Source: Gemmatimonadota bacterium
Lineage (GTDB): Bacteria > Latescibacterota > UBA2968 > UBA8231
NCBI GenBank assembly: GCA_028875335.1
Contig: JAPPEF010000156.1
Location: 1 to 30,638 of the forward strand
DNA length: 30,638 nucleotides
Direction of reading: 5' to 3'
The notes under the pieces were generated by a model. It saw nothing but the letters and a program-made list of their open reading frames with translations. It did no database searches and was not told the origin of the DNA. This document shows, one piece after another, positions 15,067-22,650 of the stretch (within the stretch, counting starts at the first letter, position 1; the number at the start of each line of letters is the position of its first letter). The position numbers and the translations under genes are program-made.

Positions 15067-15485
15067 TAGGGGGCCTCCTCTTTGGCGAAAGCTATACCCG
15101 CGACATCGGCCGCTTTGGCCGCATCCACCACCAAGACCACGTACTCCTGAGCAACATCGACGTGCCCCTGTATGATGATATTATCGTTGTTGGCCTCTTT
15201 CATGGCCCTCTTGATCCGTTCGACTAAGGCTTCCGGCACCACGTCCTCGCCGCCGATCTGGATGCGGCCTTGGGCGTCGATGAGGATATTGATGTCTTTC
15301 TTCTCCTGCTGTTCCGTCGCCTCGCTCTGAGCGGGAAGATCTACGTCTAGCCCCTTGGAGTGGATGAAGACGGTGGTGACCATAAAGAAAATGAGCAGCA
15401 GAAAAACGCAGTCGATCAGCGGCGTCAGATCCGGGCCCTCGTCCCTGGTCAGACTTTCCCGTTTGCGGCTAAGCACCAAGGCCAT
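15066..15485 (-). CDS. exbD: ExbD/TolR-family proton-channel subunit (first copy)
   Basis: A 139-residue ExbD/TolR protein with one membrane helix (residues 21-40) holding the conserved Asp25 in LTPLID. The periplasmic domain contains INILIDAQGRIQIGGEDV and IIIQGHVDVAQEYVVLVVDAAKAADV, the usual ExbD strand-helix pattern. It should pair with the ExbB encoded just upstream to form the proton channel, and with the second ExbD copy. The ATG start (15485) shares its A with the TAA of exbB, so the two are translationally coupled. The order exbB-exbD-exbD matches motor operons of TonB-like and gliding systems and not a plain tolQR operon. No TonB or TolA gene is next to it; the candidate partners are in the divergent operon. 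Confidence 0.9.
   Translation of the reverse strand: MALVLSRKRESLTRDEGPDLTPLIDCVFLLLIFFMVTTVFIHSKGLDVDLPAQSEATEQQEKKDINILIDAQGRIQIGGEDVVPEALVERIKRAMKEANNDNIIIQGHVDVAQEYVVLVVDAAKAADVAGIAFAKEEAP
15365..15430. repeat. 66-bp block shared by the two exbD genes (copy 1)
   Basis: Partner of 14949-15014 (64 of 66 bases identical). It codes the membrane helix of the first ExbD. Confidence 0.85.
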
Positions 15486-16231
15486 TAGCCGGCTGCCTCC
15501 CCGTCCAATTGATCTTGGCCGACCATCAGCAAGGTGTTGACGAAAGCCAGCCCATAGACTTCGAGACGGCTGCGGTGGTGTTCGGCGCGCCGGGCCAGCG
15601 AGCGGTAGGCCACGATGGTGGGAATGGCAATCGCCAGCCCCGTGGCCGTGGTGACTAGGGCCTGCGAAATGCCGCTGGCCACCACCTTGGGATCACCCGT
15701 GCCAGCCACGGCAATAGCGTTGAAGGAGGTGATCATGCCGAGGATGGTGCCAAACAGGCCCAGCAACGGCGAGATATTGCCAATGGTATTGAGCACTACC
15801 AAGTAGCGACTCAGATAGACTTTGCCGGCTTCGTCCGTCTCCAGCACGAGCTCGTCTTTGAGGTCGGAAAGTTCCTTTTGCTCAAGCAGAAAGCGGGAGA
15901 GGTCTCCAGCACCGGCCTGTCCGGCCAGACGGGCCAAGCGCTCGTTGGTCGGACGGAATTCGCGGCGTTCGAGCATGAGGGTGTCGAATCGCTTGAGCAA
16001 GGAGGCAAAAATAAAACACAGAGGGCCCTTGTGGTCGGCGCAGTACTGGGCGGCCGCTTCTTGCCCTCGATCCGCTAAGGCTCTTTCGGCCTCTTCGAGA
16101 GTCTGTTGGGCGGCCTGCTCGTCGGGAATGCGACTGAGCACCCAGACCCTTTCTAGGATGAATGCTAGTGAGAGGACGGCGCACAATCCCAAGGGAATCA
16201 TCAGGATGCCGCCGGCTAACAGAGTTTCCAT
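15485..16231 (-). CDS. exbB: MotA/TolQ/ExbB proton channel protein
   Basis: A 248-residue ExbB/TolQ-type protein. Membrane helices are at about residues 5-26, 145-168 and 186-207. The signature GNISPLLGLFGTILGMITSF (151-170) followed by VASGISQALVTTATGLAIAIPTIVAYR is the channel-forming region of the family. A cytoplasmic stretch (about 30-140) lies between helix 1 and helix 2, as expected. It forms the pentameric channel that houses ExbD helices and converts proton flow to motion. The start chosen is ATG 16231, with GGGAGG eight bases upstream; a TTG six codons earlier is less likely. It is the first gene of the leftward operon and has a consensus-like promoter at 16296-16324, diverging from the giant TPR gene. 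Whether it works as ExbB or TolQ cannot be told from sequence alone. Confidence 0.92.
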   Translation of the reverse strand: METLLAGGILMIPLGLCAVLSLAFILERVWVLSRIPDEQAAQQTLEEAERALADRGQEAAAQYCADHKGPLCFIFASLLKRFDTLMLERREFRPTNERLARLAGQAGAGDLSRFLLEQKELSDLKDELVLETDEAGKVYLSRYLVVLNTIGNISPLLGLFGTILGMITSFNAIAVAGTGDPKVVASGISQALVTTATGLAIAIPTIVAYRSLARRAEHHRSRLEVYGLAFVNTLLMVGQDQLDGEAAG

Positions 16232-16295
16232 AACGCATGCCTCCCGCAATGAGTTGGTGCGGCTCGTTGAACTCGAATAGGACGCGCAGGGCCGT

Positions 16296-16324
16296 AATAT
16301 ACTTTACCGCTAGCAACATGCCAA
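16296..16324 (-). promoter_or_regulatory. Sigma-70-like promoter of the exbB operon
   Basis: On the minus strand TTGGCA (16324-16319) and TATATT (16301-16296) are spaced by exactly 17 bases, each matching consensus at 5 of 6. The start of transcription would be near 16289, leaving a leader of about 58 bases before the exbB ATG at 16231. Confidence 0.6.
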
Positions 16325-16465
16325 AGGAACATATGCCCCTAGCGTAAAAAGCCCGCTTTCAAACCGCATGGAGAAATACTTGCAGCCGCATTTGCCTTTT
16401 CTTACAGTTTGGACTAATCCGCAGAATTTGGTGTGCTGGCGTGCTCTTTCTCGTTGAGAGGTCCT

Positions 16466-19400
16466 ATGACACCTCTGCTCATCGTAGGTACTTTGTTGGG
16501 GTTAGTAGTAGGCTCGTACTTTGTACCGACCCCAGACGAAATACAAGCTTCTTTCAAGCAGGCGCAGAAATTCTACGCCGCCGAGGACTACGAGCAAGCC
16601 ATCGCAACCTACGAGCGCATCAATGCCATCGAAAGCCCGCTGCTCTACACGGCGGAGATTGAGGTCGCGGTCGGCGAGGTTACGGCCCCAATCAAGGAAA
16701 TCGCCCTCTACCAGACGGGTAATAGCTACTTCAAGCGCGCCCAAGAATCCCAGCGCCGCGCCGCCTGGGAACGCAACCCCGAACGCCAGCGCCAACTCGC
16801 CGAACAGACCGTGACCGACTTCGTAGAAGCGGCCGCCTACTTCCTCAAGACTGAAGCCCAGACTACTTCCCCCCAGATGCGGGAACTGGCCCGCAACCGG
16901 CTGGTCAACTGCCTTTATGAAAGCGGCGATTACCAGCGCACCATAGAAGAAGGCCGGGCTTTTCTGCAGAAATATCCCGACAGCCAATACCTCGACAACG
17001 CCCTCTACAATATCGGCTGGGCCTATTTTGAATTGGGGCAGTACCGGGAAAGCATCACCGCCTTTGAGGAACTGGTGCAGCACGCTCCCAAAGGGTACCG
17101 CGCAGACCGAGCGCTTTTCCAAATCGGCGAAGCCTACTTTCTGCAGCAGCACTACGATCAGGCCACTTCTTGGTACCAGGAGGTAGTAACCCGCCAAGAC
17201 ATCGAGCACCTCAGCGAGCGCGACTTGCTGAAGATGCGGCGCGAGAAAATAGCCGGCCTAGTAGACGAAACCGCGCTAGAACTGGCGGCCAAAGCCCAGA
17301 TCAAAGTAGGCGATTGTCGCGCCCAAAGTGGGGATTTTGTCGGTGCTGGTGCCGCCTATAGTAAGGTTATAACCGCCTTCGCCCAGGAACAAAAACTGGT
17401 GGCCGAGGCCTACATCCGCCTAGCTGATATGTACTCCCAAGGCGGCGATGACCAAGCAGCAGTGCGCACCTACCGCGAGGCCATCGACGGTAGCCGCAAC
17501 CGCATTTTTCAGGCCAGCATGCAATCCCTGTTGGCCGAGCACTACTACGGCATTGGCAACTATCAGCGCGCCATCGCCGAATACCAACTCTATCTAGATG
17601 CGTACGGAGATGTAGCCAAAGCCGCTGGTCTGGCTCCGCCTTGGGCCCTTTATAAGATCGGACGGGCTCATTACGAGCGGGCCGAGGTTCAGCGCCAAAC
17701 CACGGCTGACGACGAGGCCCGCTTGACCTACGCACAGGCGATCGCCGCTTACGAACGCATTGCCGCCGACTACCCCAGCAGCGAACTAGTCCTAGCGGCT
17801 ACCCCGTTTAATATCGCCCTGTGCAACCAGATGCTCGGTGTCTTAGGTAGTGCCGAGCACAGGGCCCGGGCGCTGGAACTCTACCAAGAGATAGTCGCCG
17901 CCGACCAAGACCCAGATTACGTGCGCAGCGCTCTTTTCCAACTGGGCCGCATCCACTACCAGCAAGAAAACTTCAAGCAAGCTATCGCCGCTTACGAATC
18001 CATTCTGCAAAAATACCCCGAAGCCCCGCAGCGCCACGGGGCCCGTTTCGAACTAGCTCTGTGCTACCGAGATTTGGGCCAGCCTAGCAAGGCAGTAGAG
18101 CTATTCCGACAGCTTGACCCCACTTCAAATTTGTTCCCCAAGGCCATGCTCGAAGCGAGCAACCTGCTGGCTGCGGCGGGCGATTTCTCGGGGGCCTTAG
18201 AGGCGCTAGAGGCGGGCTTAGAGGCCAGTACAGATAAAAACGAACAGTCCCGTCTCCACTACATGAAAGGACGCACTCTGATCGAAACAGAGACATTTGC
18301 CGCCGCAGTGGAGGCATTGGGACGCACCATCGAACTAGCCGACGACGAAGAGGTGCGCCTAGGTGCCCTCTACGGCCGCGGCGTAAGCCTACTCAAACTA
18401 AAACGCTACGAGGAGGCGACAGCCGACCTGAAGATGCTGCTGCACAGCGACAACGAGGAGTTGGCAAGAGCCGCCCAACGCATGCTTGGTCTGGCCCACC
18501 TCGAATTAGGTCAGCAGGAAGAAGCCATCGGGGACTACCAAGCCCTAGTAGCGGCAGCGACCGATTCAGTCGAACGCGCCGAACACCTCGTGGTGCTGGC
18601 CGAACTTCACTACAACCTAGAGGAATTCGATCAAGTCGAGGCCCTATGCCAGCGAATTCTCTCCTTGGACTTGCCCGCTGTGCGCGGTGAGCAACCCTAT
18701 TCCCTCCAAGAGAAAGCCTACTTCCTAATGGGCGACGCCCACGGCTCACGGGGTGACACCCAAGCGCTAATCAACACCTACCAAAAGGCCCTGTCTCACT
18801 ACCCAGATTCCTATTATTCGGCCGATATGCGCTTTGCTGTAGGACAAACCCTATTCGAGCGGGAAGATCTCGCGGGAACCGTACAAGTGCTCGAAACTTA
18901 TCTGCAGAAAACGCCTAATCATCGCAACCGCCCCTATGCCCTCTACTATCTGGGATACGCCCATTTCAACCTGACTCAGTTCGAGCAGGCCGCTGCCGCC
19001 TTTGCCGACCTAGCCAGCGCCTATCCCCAAAGCGAACTGGCACCCGACGCACTGTTCCGGGCTGGAGAGGCCCATTACAACTTGGGCCAATTCGAGACGG
19101 CGCAAAAGCACTACCAGCAATTGCTCGAAATACACCCGCGATCAGACCTAGCCGACGATGCCCTCTACAATCTGGCCTGGTCCCATCTCAATATGGAACG
19201 AGCGTCCCAAGCCATCGCCGCCTTCCAAAGCGTGGTTTCCGATTACCCAGGCAGCGCTCTGGCGGCCAATGCCCAGTTTACCATCGGCGACTTTTACTAC
19301 AACGAGAAGGAATACGACAACGCCCTGCAGGCTTACCAAGAAGTCATCCGCCGCTTTCCCAGCAGTCTGGTAGCGCAAAAGGTTCCCGAATTAATAGATG

Positions 19401-19714
19401 ACTTGCGCGAAGTAGTGGCCTACCTGCGCTACGCCGAAGTCGAGGAGATTTTTGCCCAAGCCCTTGAAGAGCAAGACCCGGCCCAATTCCGCCAGGCGGC
19501 AGCAGGCTTTGCGGAAATCGCGCGCGACTATCCCGGCACCGAAAGCGAGATCGGAGCGCTGAGCAATATGGGGGTCTGCTACGAGTCATTGGGGCAGTGG
19601 AAGGACGCAGTGCAGGTTTACGATCAGGTTCTTGAGCGCCTAGCCGACGAACAGGCCGAAGCCCATCGCTTTGCCCGCATGCACAAAGAGTGGATCGAAG
19701 CCAACCGCTTATAG
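16466..19714 (+). CDS. Giant TPR protein, YbgF/BamD-like repeats
   Basis: A 1082-residue protein. The start chosen is ATG 16466, with GAGAGG four bases upstream; a GTG at 16433 would add 11 residues ahead of the hydrophobic stretch. Residues 1-20 (MTPLLIVGTLLGLVVGSYFV) are a signal peptide or membrane anchor without the usual basic residues. The rest is nearly all tetratricopeptide repeats of the TPR_6/YbgF type, for instance ALYNIGWAYFELGQYRESI, YALYYLGYAHFNLTQFEQA, LFRAGEAHYNLGQFETAQK and QFTIGDFYYNEKEYDNAL. Such solenoids work in the periplasm as scaffolds (CpoB in Tol-Pal, GltD/GltE in gliding motors). It is the first gene of the rightward operon and is divergent from exbB; the next gene starts seven bases after its stop. 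It is probably the main periplasmic scaffold of the system. The partner is not shown by sequence. Confidence 0.9.
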   Translation: MTPLLIVGTLLGLVVGSYFVPTPDEIQASFKQAQKFYAAEDYEQAIATYERINAIESPLLYTAEIEVAVGEVTAPIKEIALYQTGNSYFKRAQESQRRAAWERNPERQRQLAEQTVTDFVEAAAYFLKTEAQTTSPQMRELARNRLVNCLYESGDYQRTIEEGRAFLQKYPDSQYLDNALYNIGWAYFELGQYRESITAFEELVQHAPKGYRADRALFQIGEAYFLQQHYDQATSWYQEVVTRQDIEHLSERDLLKMRREKIAGLVDETALELAAKAQIKVGDCRAQSGDFVGAGAAYSKVITAFAQEQKLVAEAYIRLADMYSQGGDDQAAVRTYREAIDGSRNRIFQASMQSLLAEHYYGIGNYQRAIAEYQLYLDAYGDVAKAAGLAPPWALYKIGRAHYERAEVQRQTTADDEARLTYAQAIAAYERIAADYPSSELVLAATPFNIALCNQMLGVLGSAEHRARALELYQEIVAADQDPDYVRSALFQLGRIHYQQENFKQAIAAYESILQKYPEAPQRHGARFELALCYRDLGQPSKAVELFRQLDPTSNLFPKAMLEASNLLAAAGDFSGALEALEAGLEASTDKNEQSRLHYMKGRTLIETETFAAAVEALGRTIELADDEEVRLGALYGRGVSLLKLKRYEEATADLKMLLHSDNEELARAAQRMLGLAHLELGQQEEAIGDYQALVAAATDSVERAEHLVVLAELHYNLEEFDQVEALCQRILSLDLPAVRGEQPYSLQEKAYFLMGDAHGSRGDTQALINTYQKALSHYPDSYYSADMRFAVGQTLFEREDLAGTVQVLETYLQKTPNHRNRPYALYYLGYAHFNLTQFEQAAAAFADLASAYPQSELAPDALFRAGEAHYNLGQFETAQKHYQQLLEIHPRSDLADDALYNLAWSHLNMERASQAIAAFQSVVSDYPGSALAANAQFTIGDFYYNEKEYDNALQAYQEVIRRFPSSLVAQKVPELIDDLREVVAYLRYAEVEEIFAQALEEQDPAQFRQAAAGFAEIARDYPGTESEIGALSNMGVCYESLGQWKDAVQVYDQVLERLADEQAEAHRFARMHKEWIEANRL

Positions 19715-19721
19715 GAATACC

Positions 19722-20945
19722 ATGGCCACTCAAATCGATGCCAAACGCTTCGCCACGCCGACGGACGCGCTCCGTTTGGAGGAATTGCTGCGCCGACAGC
19801 GCGGAGTCCTCTACCGGGCGCTAGCGGTGGCTATTGTTTTGTTGGCCATACCCGTAATCTACCTAGCGACTAGGGAAGAAGAAAAAAAAGCGCCCAAACC
19901 CCCACTGATGCACCTAGTGGTGCGCAAGCCGCGCCTGACCAAAGCCTTTGAGTTTGAGAAACAGCAAATCCCCAAGCGGCAAATGACCCGCCAAGTGCGG
20001 GCAGCCAAGCCGCAAATCACCCGCAAACCCCAGATTCGCCTCCCCGATCTAGTCGGCAAGATCAAGACCTTCCGCTTCGGCGTTGCCAGCGGTGCTGATC
20101 TAGGTTTGGAAGTGGTCCAGCCCGAAGTACAGCGCGTCGCCATCAAAAGCCCCAAAGAGCCGGAGAAGCGCATCAGCATGCAGGAAGAATTCCTCGACTT
20201 GGAAGCGCTAGATATCGGCCGCTATAAGGGATTGGTGGTCCAGGACCCAGCCGACAAACAGAACATCACCGGCTTCGTTTACCTCGCCCTAGCTTGGGGC
20301 AACGACTTCAAACCATCAACCCAGCGAGCCATCTTCGAACTGGTCGAAGCAATCAATGGATTTACCCAGATTCGGGCCGAAGTAGATGACCATCTCTTCC
20401 TCGATTCGCGCGCTATCTTCCGGGCACCCTTCGTGTACATCTCCGTCGATCAAGCCTTTGAACCCACCCAGCAGGAGATCGCCAATCTAGGCGACTATTT
20501 GCGGCAGGGCGGCTTTGTCATGGTCGAGGCCATGGGCGCGTTGGGCCGGGATGCCGCTACCGAGTACACCCCGGCCGAAGCCTCGCTGCGGGAAATGCTC
20601 AAGGCTTCGCTCGGGCGGGATGCGCGCTTCAAGGTCATCCCCAACGATCACCCCATATACCACAGCTTTTACGACTTCGACGATGGCCCACCGCCAAAAC
20701 GGACGCAGGAAATGCTTGTACACAGCCGCGACTTTCATCCCGAAGTGCCCTTCCTAGAAGGTATTTTTCTCGGAGAGCGACTGGTGGCGATCTTCACGAC
20801 CAAGGAATATGGCCGCGCCTGGGAAAAGGAATTCCGCAACGAGCCACAGTTGCAAATGGGCGTCAACCTAGTGGTGTTCGCCCTGACTCAGCAAGGCTCC
20901 ATTGCCCAGCAACAGATCGATTTCTACACGGAGCAAAATCAATGA
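19722..20945 (+). CDS. Membrane-anchored DUF4159 protein with TonB-like stalk
   Basis: A 407-residue protein starting at ATG 19722; an earlier in-frame ATG would lie inside the TPR gene. A cytoplasmic N-terminus is followed by one membrane helix (about 32-50, ALAVAIVLLAIPVIYLA). Next is a Lys/Pro-rich stretch (about 51-110: KKAPKPPLMHLVVRKPR, QQIPKRQMTRQ), which recalls the stalk of TonB or TolA. Residues 185-395 are DUF4159: GFVYLALAWGNDFKPS, RAPFVYISVDQAF, LGDYLRQGGFVMVEAMG, IFLGERLVAIFTTKEYG. DUF4159 is a glutamine-amidotransferase-like fold of unknown function. One membrane helix plus stalk makes this the best candidate for the protein moved by ExbB/ExbD. The stop overlaps the next start by four bases (ATGA). 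The TonB comparison is my inference from layout, not from a TonB C-terminal domain. Confidence 0.8.
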   Translation: MATQIDAKRFATPTDALRLEELLRRQRGVLYRALAVAIVLLAIPVIYLATREEEKKAPKPPLMHLVVRKPRLTKAFEFEKQQIPKRQMTRQVRAAKPQITRKPQIRLPDLVGKIKTFRFGVASGADLGLEVVQPEVQRVAIKSPKEPEKRISMQEEFLDLEALDIGRYKGLVVQDPADKQNITGFVYLALAWGNDFKPSTQRAIFELVEAINGFTQIRAEVDDHLFLDSRAIFRAPFVYISVDQAFEPTQQEIANLGDYLRQGGFVMVEAMGALGRDAATEYTPAEASLREMLKASLGRDARFKVIPNDHPIYHSFYDFDDGPPPKRTQEMLVHSRDFHPEVPFLEGIFLGERLVAIFTTKEYGRAWEKEFRNEPQLQMGVNLVVFALTQQGSIAQQQIDFYTEQNQ

Positions 20946-22183
20946 GTAAAGAGGATAATAGCGCGATGGGACGCGGCCGATTGATCTGGATCATTGCTCT
21001 GTGCGGTCTGCTATCAGGCTGTTTTCTCTTTCCCACGGCCGTCAAGCGCGAGACCCTGTTGTTGCCAGTCGTCGAGTCCGCGGAAACGGAAGGGGCCTAT
21101 AGTCTGCAGGAGAATGACGCGATCTCTTGGGAACTAGCCGGTCTGCGCCTCGAAGTAGAGCACATGACCGACGCCAAGCTCAACGCCCTCTTCCCCGACG
21201 AATCGGGGCGCGGCAAGTACTCGACCAATCCCTATACCTACGGCAACTGGACCGATACGCGCCTAGGTTATACGCCCAACCGCTTCACCGTTTTCAAGGT
21301 CACTATTTTCAACCGCACTCAGCCCAAAGTCATGCTCGACCCATTGGCGGCCGTATTGGAGACCGACCAAGGCCAGTTCCTGCGTGCCTACGGCATCACT
21401 TCGTCGTCGCCCTATGGCAATTTCGAGAACTACTACCGCTCACAGCGGGGCCAGAGCGGCAACGAGTTCTATCGCTTTGAACTGCGCATGGGCATGGTGC
21501 GCAGCTATAACTACGAGGAAGACCAGCCCATATTTAAGGGCGAGAATTACGGCGGTTTCGTCGTCTTCGATCCGGTTTATCCCGAAACCGAGGAAGTAGT
21601 GCTGACCCTGAAGGACTTCGTCTTGCGTTTCGGGGCTTTTGACAAACCCGTGGAAAAGCGGGATCTGCGCTTTGTCTTTAAACACAAAGTGGAAAACCTC
21701 GTCGTGCAAAAGGGAGCAACCAGCGGCAAAATCGCTGAAACCCTGATGATTTCCGAGAATGGTCCCAGCCAGATTATGGGCAACCTGCCCGGCGAGCGCA
21801 CCCGCAGCCTGAGTGCCATTCGGGCCGTGGTGCGGCAGCGCTTGTCGGGTCTCAACCGCTGTTTCGTCGAAGCATTCGACAAAGGCGAAGCCACCGAAGG
21901 TGCCGTGACCATGCGCTTCACCATTGAGGTGGGCGGAGCCGTTTCCGAAGCCAAGGCCACCAACTCGAGCGTGGGCAGCCAAGCCGTGGACCAGTGCATG
22001 CAGCAAGAAATTATGCGGTGGGCTTTCCGACCCATTGATATAGGGGCACTGCAAACGCCGGCGACTAGTGCCACGAGTGGAGAGAATGCGCCGGCGATCG
22101 GTCCCGGAACGCGGGCCACAGCACCCCGGTTGACGCCACTGCCTGTATTGGTGACGTATCCCTTCACTTTCAAGGTGGAATAG
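20942..22183 (+). CDS. Lipoprotein with AgmX/PglI-type (TonB-like) C-terminal domain
   Basis: A 413-residue protein with lipobox LSGC (Cys27) after a hydrophobic stretch, so it is lipid-anchored. The middle (about 40-270) has no recognised domain but is rich in beta strands: FTVFKVTIFNRTQPKVMLDP, FYRFELRMGMVRSYNYEE. The C-terminal ~120 residues follow the AgmX/PglI pattern: IRAVVRQRLSGLNRCFVEAF (a conserved Cys), GAVTMRFTIEVGGAVSEAKATNSSVGSQAVDQCM (a second Cys, perhaps a disulfide), RWAFRPI and finally VLVTYPFTFKVE. This domain resembles the TonB C-terminus and is known from myxobacterial gliding proteins. It starts inside the stop of the DUF4159 gene (ATGA) and its TAG overlaps the GTG of the next gene. 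It probably links the motor to the outer membrane. The lipid anchor on such a protein is unusual. Confidence 0.8.
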   Translation: MSKEDNSAMGRGRLIWIIALCGLLSGCFLFPTAVKRETLLLPVVESAETEGAYSLQENDAISWELAGLRLEVEHMTDAKLNALFPDESGRGKYSTNPYTYGNWTDTRLGYTPNRFTVFKVTIFNRTQPKVMLDPLAAVLETDQGQFLRAYGITSSSPYGNFENYYRSQRGQSGNEFYRFELRMGMVRSYNYEEDQPIFKGENYGGFVVFDPVYPETEEVVLTLKDFVLRFGAFDKPVEKRDLRFVFKHKVENLVVQKGATSGKIAETLMISENGPSQIMGNLPGERTRSLSAIRAVVRQRLSGLNRCFVEAFDKGEATEGAVTMRFTIEVGGAVSEAKATNSSVGSQAVDQCMQQEIMRWAFRPIDIGALQTPATSATSGENAPAIGPGTRATAPRLTPLPVLVTYPFTFKVE

Positions 22184-22650
22184 TGAGATCCAGCATACTC
22201 TTTGCAACTTTCTTTTTTCTCGCCGCTTGCGGCCGGGAAGAAGTGCCGCTGCTTGCGGTGCACCAGATATTGAACAAAACCGGAGCAGCCCTAAAGGAGC
22301 GCCTAGGCGAGCCGGATTTCGACTTTGTGCGCTCCGAGAAAGTAACCACTCTACAGTGGAGAGATGCGGATGGAGATAGCACTTGGGTTTACGTGGACTT
22401 GATACACGACAACGCGTCTTATGTGACCTATACATTCAAAAAGATGGACCCCTTTGATACGGCCGAAGCCCTGCGGCGCATTGGCCTGTCCGTGCCGGAA
22501 CAAGAGCCGGAACAAGTCTGGGAAAACGGCTCAAAGCGCTGGAAGCCCTTCGGCCAGTACCACCGTCTGGTGGTCAATCCAGTTACCAAACTGGTCACTG
22601 TAAGTCTCGACTTCGAGTCGGAAGCACAACGAGAAATAGCTGAAAAATGA
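22183..22650 (+). CDS. Small lipoprotein of unknown function
   Basis: A 155-residue protein starting with GTG at 22183, which shares its G with the preceding TAG. The signal sequence ends in a lipobox LAAC (Cys16). The mature part holds HQILNKTGAALKERLGEPDFDF and SEKVTTLQWRDADGDSTWVYVDLIHDNASYVTYTF, a short beta-rich fold that resembles small periplasmic lipoproteins of the SmpA/BamE-like type (helix, then strands beginning 'LGEPD'). That likeness is suggestive only. The stop overlaps the next start (ATGA), so it is translated with its neighbours. A peripheral role at the inner face of the outer membrane in the motor complex is the natural guess. Confidence 0.7.
   Translation: MRSSILFATFFFLAACGREEVPLLAVHQILNKTGAALKERLGEPDFDFVRSEKVTTLQWRDADGDSTWVYVDLIHDNASYVTYTFKKMDPFDTAEALRRIGLSVPEQEPEQVWENGSKRWKPFGQYHRLVVNPVTKLVTVSLDFESEAQREIAEK

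Noticed and set aside
16380..16465. A rightward promoter before the giant TPR gene, e.g. TTGCCT with TAATCC
   Set aside because: The boxes match consensus poorly (3-4 of 6) and several equally weak alternatives exist, so none is called.
19671..19721. Earlier in-frame start for the DUF4159 gene
   Set aside because: It lies inside the last codons of the TPR gene; the ATG at 19722 fits the seven-base gap and the membrane-protein N-terminus.
21440..22435. A 331-codon open frame on the minus strand
   Set aside because: Antisense to two lipoprotein genes that overlap in operon style; its translation is low in structure and Arg/His rich.
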